From contig JACPXM010000050.1 of the NCBI GenBank assembly GCA_016196545.1, positions 1 through 36,594 on the forward strand: a DNA stretch of 36,594 nt. The letters are read 5' to 3'. Origin of the DNA: Candidatus Omnitrophota bacterium. Its GTDB lineage: Bacteria > Omnitrophota > Omnitrophia > Omnitrophales > Aquincolibacteriaceae. Within the stretch, counting starts at the first letter, position 1; each line of letters opens with the position of its first letter. This document shows positions 7,037 to 15,420 of the stretch, in pieces. The position numbers were made by a program, and so were the translations under genes. A model generated the notes under the pieces. That model was not told the DNA's origin. It ran no database searches and was given only the letters and a program-made list of their open reading frames with translations.

Positions 7037-8074
7037 GTGAAAGAGCTCATCGAAATTCTCAAAGAGCGCGTTCTAAAGGGCGGGGAAATTGATTTTGAAG
7101 AAGCCCTGCGGTTGATGGAAATCGAAAATGAGGGCGAGGCCTTTGACGCGCTTCTGGACGCCGCCCGTGAAATTACCTTTCATTTTAATTCTGAAGAGCC
7201 GGGGCTTTGTTCGCTGATTAATGCAAAAAGCTATCTCTGTGGCGAAGACTGCGGTTTTTGTTCGCAGTCGGTTCGTTTTGATACGCGAGTTGACCGCTAT
7301 GAACTCATGGCTGCCGAAGAAGTCGTTAAACGGGCCAAGGAGTTTGAGAAAAAGGGCGCAAAAAATTTCTGTGTGGTAACAAGTGGCGGAGCGCTTACCG
7401 ATAAAGAATTTGATCATATTATTGAAATCTATATTCGTCTTAAAAATGAAACCTCCATGAATTTGGATGGATCCCTCGGATTTCTTACGCCGGAGCGTGT
7501 GACGCGTTTAAAAGAGGCAGGCGTCAGGCGCTTTAATAATAACCTTCAAAGCTCTCGGGACTTTTATCCGAAAATTGTTTCAACCCATACTTACGACAAA
7601 AGGCTTGAAACCCTGCAAATGCTTCAAGAAGGAAACATGGAAATTTGCTCCGGAGGAATTCTCGGAATGGGAGAAACCCGCGAAGACCGCGTCAAACTCG
7701 CCTTTGAATTAAAACCCTATGCCCCGCATTGTCTTCCTATGAATGTGTTAAATCCAAGGCCCGGAACCCCGCTGGAAAAGGTGCCGGCTCCCGACCCGAG
7801 GGAAATGGTTAAAACAATTGCGGTCTTCCGTTTCATTCATCCCAAATCCAATATCAAATTGGCCGGCGGCAGGGAAGTCAATCTGGGTGATCTTTACCAA
7901 GAGCTGGCCCTCCGCGGCGGGGCCAACGGACTCATTATCGGAGGCTATCTCACGACGGAGGGCAATCCGATGGAAAAGGATTTTGAGATGCTTCGCCGGG
8001 CCGGATTTCGGGCCAATTCACCCAAAACCCAAAAGGTACCCGGTTCCTCCGAAGCAGAACCTGGTAGCGTCTGA
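7037..8074 (+). CDS. bioB: Biotin synthase, radical SAM, with unusual auxiliary-cluster ligand
   Basis: Inserts sulfur into dethiobiotin. The 345-residue protein has the radical-SAM motif Cys68-x3-Cys72-x2-Cys75 (CGEDCGFC). By alignment with E. coli BioB, auxiliary-cluster ligands Cys97, Cys188 and Arg260 correspond to Cys112, Cys204 and Arg279, but Cys128 is replaced by Asp144 (MNLDGSLG). There is an extra Cys58 just before INAKS. Both traits recall the BioB type described from obligate anaerobes, in which the auxiliary cluster is not a plain 2Fe-2S. The start is GTG at 7037, directly after the NIL gene stop. The last ~15 residues (QKVPGSSEAEPGSV) are a non-conserved tail encoded by a palindromic repeat at 8035-8068. 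Confidence 0.93.
   Translation: MKELIEILKERVLKGGEIDFEEALRLMEIENEGEAFDALLDAAREITFHFNSEEPGLCSLINAKSYLCGEDCGFCSQSVRFDTRVDRYELMAAEEVVKRAKEFEKKGAKNFCVVTSGGALTDKEFDHIIEIYIRLKNETSMNLDGSLGFLTPERVTRLKEAGVRRFNNNLQSSRDFYPKIVSTHTYDKRLETLQMLQEGNMEICSGGILGMGETREDRVKLAFELKPYAPHCLPMNVLNPRPGTPLEKVPAPDPREMVKTIAVFRFIHPKSNIKLAGGREVNLGDLYQELALRGGANGLIIGGYLTTEGNPMEKDFEMLRRAGFRANSPKTQKVPGSSEAEPGSV
8031..8068. repeat. GGTACC palindromic coding repeat, copy 2, in bioB 3' end
   Basis: GGTACCCGGTTC (8035-8046) pairs with GAACCTGGTAGC (8057-8068) with two mismatches around a 10-nt loop, preceded by AAAA. It is a diverged member of the repeat seen at 28370 and 34160 and is read in frame as KVPGSSEAEPGS just before the bioB stop. 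As a hairpin it could also affect mRNA stability between bioB and the next gene. Confidence 0.65.
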
Positions 8075-8165
8075 TTTACTCTCATCTAAAAATAATGCCC
8101 GCTCTTTTCAAATCAAGCCAGGCTGAAATTTTTAGGGCAAACCGCCACACGGCCTTCACGGAAAG

Positions 8166-9374
8166 ATGATGACGCCACGAGTTGTGGTCACGGGAATGGG
8201 AATCGTTAGTCCGATCGGCATCGGGCTTACCGCCTTCCGTAAAAGTTTAAAAGAAGGAATTTCCGGAGAAGGACCGATTCAAACCTTTGATCCTTCAGCC
8301 TTTCCTTTTAAGCGCGCCTTCGAGGTGAAGCATTTTGATGCGCGCAGCCATGGCACGCACATTTTAGATCCCTTTATTCAATATGCGATTGCGGCCGCGG
8401 GTGAAGCCATTCAAAATGCGGAATTTGAGCCGGAACAGACGGACGCCTATCGCATCGGAATTTCTGTAAGCTCAAGCAAAGGCGGAGTCCACACCCTCGA
8501 TCGATTTAAAGAGCGCTTTATCAAACATCCCAGCGCCATCTTAGGGGCGAGAATTTACTGCAATGCGGTGCCGAATTTTGCAGCCCAATGGATTGCCCGT
8601 CGCTGGAAAATTCATGGGCCTGCAAAATGTTATATCGCAGCGTGTGCTACGGGAACCGTTGCCGTTATTGAAGGCGCGAGAATGATTCAGGAAGGCGTCG
8701 TGGATTACTGTATTGCCGGAGCCAGCGATGCCTCCATTGTCCCTTTGCTTTTAGCAGGCTATCACAAGATGAAGACACTTTCCCGGGACAGTATTCGCCC
8801 CTTTGATAAATCCCGGAGCGGATTTTTAATCGGAGAGGGTGCGGGAATTGTTTTTTTAGAAACTCTGGAAAGCGCCCGAGCGCGCCGTGCAAAAATTTTC
8901 GGAGAGATTTTGGGTTCCAGCTATGCCTCCGACGGTACGCATGCGCTTCGTTTTAAAGAAGAAGAAAACGCATTATCAAGGGCCCTCAAGGAGCTTTTGG
9001 ATAAAACCCAACTTGACGTAAGTGCGCTTGATTACGTCAACCTTCATGGAACCGGGACAAAAGAAGGGGATTTATATGAAACCCGTCAACTTAAAAAGGC
9101 CCTCGGAAAACAGGCCTATCACATTCCCATGAGTTCCATAAAATCCATGACGGGCCATATGCTGGGTGCCTCTGGGGCCGTTGAAGTTATTGCCACCCTC
9201 CTGGCCATGGAGGAGGGATTTGTCCCGCCTACGATGAATCTTTTGAATCCAGATCCGGCCTGTGATTTGGACTATACCCCCCAGCGCGCCCGGCCAAAAA
9301 AAATTTCCCATGCAATTTCCCATTCCATGGGTTTCGGCGGGCATGTAGCGGCCCTCGCGCTGGGGAAGGTGTAA
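8166..9374 (+). CDS. Beta-ketoacyl-ACP synthase, FabF (KAS II)-like
   Basis: Condensing enzyme that extends acyl-ACP with malonyl-ACP. The 402-residue protein has the full Cys-His-His triad: Cys160 (AACATGT), His294 (NLHGTGT) and His331 (MTGHMLGAS), so it should be active. It sits between bioB and bioF, which suggests that it makes the pimeloyl moiety for biotin and is not the main fatty-acid KAS. This is an inference; bioC, bioH and bioZ-type genes are not in the window. Two adjacent ATGs (8166 and 8169) both follow GGAAAG; spacing slightly favours 8169. The 91-bp gap upstream holds no terminator or promoter that I can defend. Confidence 0.88.
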   Translation: MMTPRVVVTGMGIVSPIGIGLTAFRKSLKEGISGEGPIQTFDPSAFPFKRAFEVKHFDARSHGTHILDPFIQYAIAAAGEAIQNAEFEPEQTDAYRIGISVSSSKGGVHTLDRFKERFIKHPSAILGARIYCNAVPNFAAQWIARRWKIHGPAKCYIAACATGTVAVIEGARMIQEGVVDYCIAGASDASIVPLLLAGYHKMKTLSRDSIRPFDKSRSGFLIGEGAGIVFLETLESARARRAKIFGEILGSSYASDGTHALRFKEEENALSRALKELLDKTQLDVSALDYVNLHGTGTKEGDLYETRQLKKALGKQAYHIPMSSIKSMTGHMLGASGAVEVIATLLAMEEGFVPPTMNLLNPDPACDLDYTPQRARPKKISHAISHSMGFGGHVAALALGKV

Positions 9375-9402
9375 AAAAACTGTCATCAAAGAATATTTAT
9401 TT

Positions 9403-10557
9403 ATGAATTCAATTTTCCAAGAAGAAATCGAATCGGTCAAAGCGAAACATCTTTACCGCCAGCTTCGCACACTCGAACCCCTTGATGCGGTTCACGCGAC
9501 TTGGCAAGGGCAAAAGCTCACCCTTTTTTGCGGCAATGATTATCTGGGGCTTTCTCAGGATCCGCGCGTCAAAAAAGCTTTTGGAGATGCCCTTGATGAA
9601 ACAGGAGCGGGGGCCGGGGCCTCGCGTTTGATTTCAGGGACCACAAAAGATCATATTCAACTTGAAGAAAAAATTGCCGCGGCCAAAGAAAAAGAAGCCG
9701 CCCTTGTTTTCAGTGCAGGCTATCTTGCGAATCTAGGCGTTTTAAGTACCTTGGCCGGCCCTAAAGATTTAATTGTGTTGGACAAACTTTGCCATGCCTC
9801 TTTAATTGATGGCGCAAGGCTTTCCGGGGCGAGCCTGCGCGTGTTTGCGCACAAAAATTATTTGCGTTGCGAGGAAATTTTAAAATCCGCGTCTGGTTTT
9901 CAAAAAAGGATTCTTGTGAGCGACACGGTTTTCAGTATGGATGGCGATCTTGCGGATTTTGAAGCTCTGATCCGCCTCAAAGAAATCTACGATTGTCTTC
10001 TTATTTTGGACGATGCCCACGGTTCGGGTGTGCTCGGTGCCACCGGTAAAGGGGCCTTGGAGGGAACGGGGCTTGCGAGTAGAATAGACGTCATGACCGG
10101 GACCCTTTCCAAGGCCTACGGATGTCTTGGCGGTTTTGCCGCCACGTCCAAGGAGTTGAAAGATTATCTTGTTAATTTTTCCCGCCCCTTTATTTTCGCA
10201 ACGGCCCTCCCTCCCGTTCTGGCGCACGCTGCCTTTGAGGCCATGCAGATAGCGGATGAGGACGTCTCGCTTCGCCAAAAGTTGTGGCGCAATATGAGGC
10301 AATTATCCCCTCACGCCTTGTCTCCCATTCTTCCGGTTTTAATTGGGGATGAAAAAAAGGCCTTGGAAATCTCTGAAGAGCTTCTCGGCGAAGGGATCCT
10401 GGCACCCGCCATTCGCACGCCCACCGTTGCCAAGGGAAAGGCGCGGCTTCGCATCAGCCTGAGCGCGGCTCACGAAATCGAAGAAATGGACCACCTTAAA
10501 GAGTTTTTCTTTAAAAAAGGGTATTCTTTTGATTCCTCCGCAAAGGAGCCACGATGA
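9403..10557 (+). CDS. bioF: 8-amino-7-oxononanoate synthase
   Basis: PLP enzyme that condenses pimeloyl-thioester with alanine, the first step of biotin-ring assembly. It has 384 residues, normal for BioF. The PLP lysine is Lys237 in TGTLSKAYG. DDAHGSG near 203-209 holds the PLP ring-nitrogen aspartate, and FCGNDYLGL near 42-50 and ETGAGAGASRLISGT are family hallmarks. The closely related glycine C-acetyltransferase (Kbl) is possible on sequence alone, but the bio neighbours argue for BioF. The ATG at 9403 has no clear ribosome binding site. Its end overlaps the GGDEF gene by 4 bp. Confidence 0.93.
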   Translation: MNSIFQEEIESVKAKHLYRQLRTLEPLDAVHATWQGQKLTLFCGNDYLGLSQDPRVKKAFGDALDETGAGAGASRLISGTTKDHIQLEEKIAAAKEKEAALVFSAGYLANLGVLSTLAGPKDLIVLDKLCHASLIDGARLSGASLRVFAHKNYLRCEEILKSASGFQKRILVSDTVFSMDGDLADFEALIRLKEIYDCLLILDDAHGSGVLGATGKGALEGTGLASRIDVMTGTLSKAYGCLGGFAATSKELKDYLVNFSRPFIFATALPPVLAHAAFEAMQIADEDVSLRQKLWRNMRQLSPHALSPILPVLIGDEKKALEISEELLGEGILAPAIRTPTVAKGKARLRISLSAAHEIEEMDHLKEFFFKKGYSFDSSAKEPR

Positions 10558-11327
10558 TCCTCACAAGACAAAAATTTCTAAAGTTGAGCGAAGGCGAACG
10601 CCATCTCTGGGATGTTGAAAAGGCCATTCAAAAAATTTTAATCCTGGTATCGGCGCTGGCCCTTTTGGCAGCCCTTGGCGTGGGGTATATGCTTTACGAG
10701 CAGTTAGGGACGCTTCCCGTTCCGATTCGTTTGACTTTAATTTTGCTCTTAGGCCTTTTGGGGGCGATTCTCATTCAATCGATTTTGCTGACGCTGATCG
10801 ATTATCAGTGGATAAGGCTGGAAAAACGGGGCCTCTCCGATCCTTTGACGGGGCTGCTCAACCGCGCAGGTTTCGAAGAGATGCTGGCACAAGAACTTCG
10901 GCGGGTTGGCCGCTACCACGCTCCTTTATCGCTCTGTGTCATCGATCTTGATTCGTTTCGCTCCTTTCAGGAAAATTTCGGCAAGAGGCTCGCCGAAGAA
11001 CTCCTCAAACGCTTCGGAGATTTTCTTCAATCCAATGTCCGATTTTCAGATTGCATCGGCCGCGGGAAAAACGATGAATATTATGTTTTCCTCCCGCAAA
11101 CGGATTTGATTCGCGCCGCGAAATTCCTGGACCGTCTCATCCATCAGTCGGAAGACAAATTTGACTGCACCTTTTCGGCCGGTTTGACCGCGTATCGCGG
11201 CGGTGAAAGCACCGGAGAAATGATAACGCGCTCAGAAACAGCCTTAGAGCATGCTAAAAAGGAAGGCAAAAGCCGTATTCGCTGCCTCATTGAAAGCGAT
11301 GACAGTTTTTCTGTTTTGAGCCTTTGA
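10554..11327 (+). CDS. Membrane protein with degenerate GGDEF domain
   Basis: Two transmembrane helices (about residues 25-47 and 56-80) are followed by a GGDEF-type domain (about 95-245) that begins DPLTGLLNRAGFEEML. The active-site signature, usually RYGGDEF, reads RGKNDEY, so the two glycines are lost. The protein is thus unlikely to make cyclic di-GMP, although it may still bind nucleotide or act as a structural or regulatory module. The start has a strong AAAGGAG site and overlaps bioF by 4 bp. Its presence inside the biotin operon has no obvious reason; it may simply ride on the transcript. Confidence 0.82.
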   Translation: MILTRQKFLKLSEGERHLWDVEKAIQKILILVSALALLAALGVGYMLYEQLGTLPVPIRLTLILLLGLLGAILIQSILLTLIDYQWIRLEKRGLSDPLTGLLNRAGFEEMLAQELRRVGRYHAPLSLCVIDLDSFRSFQENFGKRLAEELLKRFGDFLQSNVRFSDCIGRGKNDEYYVFLPQTDLIRAAKFLDRLIHQSEDKFDCTFSAGLTAYRGGESTGEMITRSETALEHAKKEGKSRIRCLIESDDSFSVLSL

Positions 11328-11708
11328 ATGAAACAAATGCTTCTGGCATTCCTTTTTTTTTGTACGCTTGCCCCCGTCAGCGATGCCTGGGCCGTGGAGC
11401 CGGTTCACGTTTCGGATGTGATGCTTAAAGAGTCAACGGACAAGCGCTACATCATCGAGGGCCGTTTGACCAACATGACGGACCAATCAAGGGATGTTAT
11501 TTTTAGAACCCAATTAACCCTTTACGATAAAACCGCACCCAAAGGGGATTTACCGGTTTCAATTTTGCGGCGGGATAAAAATATTGTTTTAAAAGCCTGG
11601 GAAAGCCGGAAAGTGGAAATTGTGTTTGTCAGTGAAAATCAGCTTCGGGGTTCGCTTCGCTTGGAACCCTCCATAAGGATTCGAAGGCAGAGGGAATGGA
11701 ATTATTAA
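11328..11708 (+). CDS. Exported protein of unknown function
   Basis: The 126-residue product begins with a clear signal peptide (residues 1-22; MKQMLLAFLFFCTLAPVSDAWA, probable cleavage after AWA). The mature part, about 100 residues, is rich in beta-strand pattern (YIIEGRLTNMTDQSRDVIFRT, then KVEIVFV), resembling small immunoglobulin-like or FxLYD-type periplasmic domains. This is only a fold-level impression. It starts directly at the stop of the GGDEF gene (TGAATG) and overlaps bioA by 13 bp. It may work with the GGDEF membrane protein. Confidence 0.7.
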   Translation: MKQMLLAFLFFCTLAPVSDAWAVEPVHVSDVMLKESTDKRYIIEGRLTNMTDQSRDVIFRTQLTLYDKTAPKGDLPVSILRRDKNIVLKAWESRKVEIVFVSENQLRGSLRLEPSIRIRRQREWNY

Positions 11709-13102
11709 TCAAAAAAGGGAAAGGGGAGAGGAGACAGTCCCGAGTTTCATCCACCTTAAAAGACAAGGACAAGCGATTTCTCTGGCATCCCTTTACTCAA
11801 ATGAGGGACTGGCAGGAAGAGGACATCCTTGTGATTGAACGGGCCCAGGGTGTTTATCTGGAGGACATTCAAGGACGCCGTTATTTGGATGGGGTCTCTT
11901 CGCTTTGGTGTAATATTCACGGTCACCAAGTGCCTGAGATTGACCGGGCAATTGAAGATCAACTAAAAAAAGTCGCACACTCGACTTTTCTGGGGTTGTC
12001 GCATGCCCCGGCCGTTGAACTTGCCGAGAAGCTGATTGAAATTTCTCCCAAAAGACTCACCCGTGTTTTTTATTCGGATTCCGGGTCCGAGGCCGTTGAA
12101 ATCGCCTTGAAAATGGCCTTTCAGTACTGGCGTCATCGGGAAAGGCCTGAAAAAAAGAAATTCGCAAAACTCACTTTGGGTTATCACGGAGATACCTTAG
12201 GTTCGGTGAGCGTCGGAGGGATGGATCTCTTTCACGAAATTTTTTCCTCGCTTCTCTTTGAAACCTATGCGATACCTTCTCCTTACCGATACCGGTGGCC
12301 CGGAACAAGGGATACGGAAAAGGTCAAGGAGGAATCGCTTGCAGCGATGGAGGAGGTTCTCGCGCGTCATCACAAAGAATTGGCTGCCCTTGTGATGGAG
12401 CCTTTGATTCAAGGGGCTGCGGGAATGATTGATCAACCGACCGGCTACATTTCGCGTGCCAGGGAACTTACGAAGAAGTATAATCTCCTGCTTATTTTTG
12501 ATGAAGTGGCGACGGGTTTTGGCCGCACGGGGACGATGTTTGCCAGTGACCAGGAAAAGGTAAGTCCCGATATTCTTACGGCGGCAAAAGGCCTTACAGG
12601 AGGCTATCTTCCACTGGCTGTGACGCTTACAAGCGAAGAAATCTATGAGGCTTTTTTAGGAAATTATGGGGAGAAAAAAACTTTTTTCCATGGGCACACC
12701 TATACCGCCAATCCGCTGGCCTGCCGTGCGGCGCTTGCTTCACTGGAATTATTTAAGAAAAAGAGAGTTTTAGAGAGGCTTCGCCCCAAGATCGCATTTT
12801 TAAGATCGCGGCTTGAGGATTTTTATCAAATTCCAATCGTAGGGGATATACGCCAGGTGGGTTTTATGATCGGGATAGAATTGGTTCGGAGTCGGGAGAC
12901 CCAAGAACCGTTTGACTGGAATGATAAAATCGGCATTCGTGTGATTCAAAAGGCTAGGGCGAAGGGCGCGATCTTGAGGCCCCTGGGTTCAGTCATTGTC
13001 CTGATGCCGCCGCTTGTCATGTTAGAACGTGAACTCTCAAGACTTCTTGAGATTACTTATCAATCCATCAAGGAAGTTTCGGAAGAAATAAAGAGATGCT
13101 GA
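11696..13102 (+). CDS. bioA: Adenosylmethionine-8-amino-7-oxononanoate aminotransferase
   Basis: PLP aminotransferase (class III) making 7,8-diaminopelargonate. The conserved part starts at about residue 27 with RFLWHPFTQM, the typical BioA opening. The segment IFDEVATGFGRTG at 268-280 carries the PLP aspartate Asp269, and Lys298 in TAAKGLTGG is the PLP lysine. At 468 residues it is slightly longer than usual because of a basic, non-conserved N-terminal tail of about 25 residues; no other start codon lies in frame between 11696 and the conserved region. It overlaps the upstream secreted-protein gene by 13 bp and bioD by 7 bp. Confidence 0.93.
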   Translation: MELLIKKGKGERRQSRVSSTLKDKDKRFLWHPFTQMRDWQEEDILVIERAQGVYLEDIQGRRYLDGVSSLWCNIHGHQVPEIDRAIEDQLKKVAHSTFLGLSHAPAVELAEKLIEISPKRLTRVFYSDSGSEAVEIALKMAFQYWRHRERPEKKKFAKLTLGYHGDTLGSVSVGGMDLFHEIFSSLLFETYAIPSPYRYRWPGTRDTEKVKEESLAAMEEVLARHHKELAALVMEPLIQGAAGMIDQPTGYISRARELTKKYNLLLIFDEVATGFGRTGTMFASDQEKVSPDILTAAKGLTGGYLPLAVTLTSEEIYEAFLGNYGEKKTFFHGHTYTANPLACRAALASLELFKKKRVLERLRPKIAFLRSRLEDFYQIPIVGDIRQVGFMIGIELVRSRETQEPFDWNDKIGIRVIQKARAKGAILRPLGSVIVLMPPLVMLERELSRLLEITYQSIKEVSEEIKRC

Positions 13103-13827
13103 AACCGGGTATTTTTATTACGGGGACGGATACGGGAGTTGGGAAAACCATCGTGGCAGCGGGGCTTGCGATGGCGCTTCGCTCGCGCGGGCTTCGTGTC
13201 GGCGTCATGAAACCAGTCGCAACCGGTTGTCAAGGGACGGACCAACATTTGGTTTCCATGGATGCCGTTTTTTTAATGGAAGCCGCGGAGAATGAATATG
13301 CTGCTTTAAGCTCGCCGGCTCGTTTTCGTCACCCTCTTTCTCCCAACGTGGCCTCCGCCCTAGAAAAAAAACCGATAAAAATTTCGGAAATTGTCCGCGC
13401 CTATCAGGAGCTTCAAAGGCACTATGACTTTATCATCGTGGAGGGAATTGGGGGTCTTTTAGTTCCGATTTCCAAGGATTATTTTGTGGCGAATCTTATC
13501 AAGGAATTCGAGCTGCCCCTTTTAATCGTGGCCCGTAGCGGGCTCGGGACGATTAATCACACGCTTTTAACCGTGGATGCGGCGGTCGTGCGTGGGTTTG
13601 ATATCCGTGGAATTATTTTTAATCGAATGCCCACCGTAAATTTTTCCATGGTGGAAGTGACCAATCCTAAAGTGATTCACGAATTAACCGGTATCCCCAT
13701 TTTGGGATCGCTTCCGGAAATGGATCATGTGGATGTTGAAACCTGTAAATTTGGAAATCTTAAGGAAATTTTTCTCGAGCGTATTCAAATCGACAAAGTT
13801 CTTAATCCCTCGGAGGTCTTAAGATAA
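13096..13827 (+). CDS. bioD: Dethiobiotin synthetase
   Basis: ATP-dependent closure of the ureido ring from 7,8-diaminopelargonate and CO2. The 243-residue protein has the P-loop GTDTGVGKT at residues 10-18, the KPVATGC segment near 36-42 that binds substrate, and EGIGGLLVPI (the EGAGG-like motif, here with Ile) near 118. It overlaps bioA by 7 bp and has a weak ribosome binding site, so translational coupling is likely. It completes bioA, bioB, bioD and bioF; early pimelate genes other than the KAS are not visible. Confidence 0.93.
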   Translation: MLKPGIFITGTDTGVGKTIVAAGLAMALRSRGLRVGVMKPVATGCQGTDQHLVSMDAVFLMEAAENEYAALSSPARFRHPLSPNVASALEKKPIKISEIVRAYQELQRHYDFIIVEGIGGLLVPISKDYFVANLIKEFELPLLIVARSGLGTINHTLLTVDAAVVRGFDIRGIIFNRMPTVNFSMVEVTNPKVIHELTGIPILGSLPEMDHVDVETCKFGNLKEIFLERIQIDKVLNPSEVLR

Positions 13828-13848
13828 AATGGCCTCGAGGAGAGCGTC

Positions 13849-14196
13849 ATGACACGGCTTTTGGTTTATTTTCTTTTATTCGGGGTAATTCTCTGGGCGC
13901 TTTCCGCCTGGAGCCGGCGGCAAATCATCCCCGCGGAGTTAAAAAACGTAAAACCGGGCCGCTGGTTCCGGGCCAAGCGGAATCCCGCAGAGGTGTGGGT
14001 GCAGGTTTATGAAACTGCTACTTTAGAAGAAGCGCGTCCCCTGCAGGCAAGACTTCAAGAAGAAGAAGTGGAATGTGTGGTTTATGAGCAGGGAAAAAAG
14101 GATATTCATGGGAATGCCTTAAAGGGGATTGGAATTGCCGTGCCAAGAACCCTGGCGGGTCAAGCCCAAAGAATCATCAGCCGAATACTCACTTAG
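13849..14196 (+). CDS. Membrane-anchored DUF2007-like protein
   Basis: A 115-residue protein with one N-terminal transmembrane helix (about residues 4-20), a basic stretch (WSRRQ) just after it that suggests the C-terminal part is cytosolic, and a soluble domain from about residue 50. That domain (VQVYETATLEEARPLQARLQ..GIECVVYE-like) resembles DUF2007, a small PII-like fold of unknown role sometimes called putative signal-transducing protein. A GAGGAG site lies 8 nt before the ATG. It follows bioD by 21 bp and may belong to the same transcript. Confidence 0.65.
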   Translation: MTRLLVYFLLFGVILWALSAWSRRQIIPAELKNVKPGRWFRAKRNPAEVWVQVYETATLEEARPLQARLQEEEVECVVYEQGKKDIHGNALKGIGIAVPRTLAGQAQRIISRILT

Positions 14197-14202
14197 GATT
14201 TT

Positions 14203-14595
14203 ATGCCGATTCAAAAACAGCTTTCGATTTTTATGCCAAACCGGCCCGGAGTTCTTGCCCGGGCCTGCACGGTGCTTTCGGAGGCCGGGGTCAATATTAT
14301 GGCAATGGCCGTTCACGATACGGTGGACAATGCCGTTGTCCGACTTCTTGTGGATCATCCCACCAAAGCAATCCTTCTTTTAGAGCAAGAAGAACTTTAT
14401 GTCTTGGAGCAAGAAGTCGTCGTGCTTGAAATTGAGAACCGCGAGGGAGAGCTTGCCCGTATTGCTCAGGTTTTGGCCGAGGCGGATATTAATATTCATT
14501 ATGCCTATTGCACGGCGACGAAGGGGCAAGAAACCGGGTGTCTCGTTTTGAAAACGGATCAACCGGAAAGAGCCCTTGAAATTTTAAGTCACTGA
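14203..14595 (+). CDS. Tandem ACT-domain protein
   Basis: The 130-residue protein is made of two ACT domains. The first (residues 3-62) has the hallmark NRPGVLARACTVLSEAGVNI; the second (69-130) has NREGELARIAQVLAEADINI. ACT pairs usually bind amino acids and act as allosteric sensors. Stand-alone tandem ACT proteins of this size are often encoded near acetate/phenylacetate-CoA ligase or 2-oxoacid ferredoxin oxidoreductase genes; here korAB lies 2 kb downstream. The ligand is unknown. The ATG follows AGGA by 5 nt. Confidence 0.85.
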   Translation: MPIQKQLSIFMPNRPGVLARACTVLSEAGVNIMAMAVHDTVDNAVVRLLVDHPTKAILLLEQEELYVLEQEVVVLEIENREGELARIAQVLAEADINIHYAYCTATKGQETGCLVLKTDQPERALEILSH

Positions 14596-14646
14596 TCTCC
14601 CTAAAGAAAAATAGTTCATTTCAAATTTATTTTGACAGGACTCTGC

Positions 14647-15411
14647 ATGAAAATTTTATCCTGGAATGTGAATGGGATCCGCGCGGGCCAGCGGAAAGGT
14701 TTTCTGGAATGGCTTGCAAAAGAAAATCCGGATATTTTATGCATCCAGGAAACAAAGGCTAACCCGGATCAGTTGGACGAAGCCCTGCTCCATCCGGCGG
14801 GATATCATGTGTATTGGAATAGCGCCGAGCGCAAAGGTTACAGCGGTGTCGCCACTTTCACCAAAGTAAAACCCCTTCAAGTTAAAACCGGTTTTGGAAT
14901 CCCGCGTTTTGATGGGGAAGGGCGTGTGCTTCTCACCGAGTATCCAGAATTTGTGCTTTTGAATATCTATTTTCCGAATGGAAAAAAGGATAGCGTCCGG
15001 TTGCGATACAAACTCGATTTCTATGAGGAAACCCTCCGATTTGTCGCAAAATTAAAAGCCGAGGGAAAACGGGTCATTGTTTCCGGGGACTACAATACGG
15101 CCCATCACGCCATTGATTTGGCCCGCCCCAGAGAGAATGAAAATGTTTCCGGATTTCTTTCCGTGGAACGGGCCTGGATTGACCGGTGGGTCGAAGCGGG
15201 TCAAATCGATATTTTCCGGCATTTTTGTCCGGGTCCCAATCATTATACGTGGTGGGACATCAAAACGGCGGCCCGCGAAAGAAATGTAGGTTGGAGAATC
15301 GACTATCATTTTGTGACCAAAGACCTATTGCCGGATATTGAGGATGCAAAGATTCTTGCCGAAGTTACCGGTTCCGATCATTGCCCGATTAGTTTAAAGC
15401 TAAAAAGTTAG
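14647..15411 (+). CDS. xth: Exodeoxyribonuclease III
   Basis: AP endonuclease and 3'-5' exonuclease in base excision repair. The 254-residue protein has all motifs of the family: LSWNVNGIRA at residues 4-13, IQETKA with the metal-binding Glu, YSGVATF, SGDYNTAHHAIDLARP and the terminal GSDHCPI with the catalytic Asp-His. I chose the ATG at 14647, which follows GACAGGA at good spacing and yields the family start MKILSWNVNGIR. An in-frame TTG at 14632 would add five residues and is unlikely. It stands alone functionally in this neighbourhood. Confidence 0.95.
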   Translation: MKILSWNVNGIRAGQRKGFLEWLAKENPDILCIQETKANPDQLDEALLHPAGYHVYWNSAERKGYSGVATFTKVKPLQVKTGFGIPRFDGEGRVLLTEYPEFVLLNIYFPNGKKDSVRLRYKLDFYEETLRFVAKLKAEGKRVIVSGDYNTAHHAIDLARPRENENVSGFLSVERAWIDRWVEAGQIDIFRHFCPGPNHYTWWDIKTAARERNVGWRIDYHFVTKDLLPDIEDAKILAEVTGSDHCPISLKLKS

Positions 15412-15420
15412 GGAAAAAGC

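Noticed and set aside
10554-11327. Active diguanylate cyclase
   Set aside because: The GGDEF signature is RGKNDEY, so catalytic glycines are lost.
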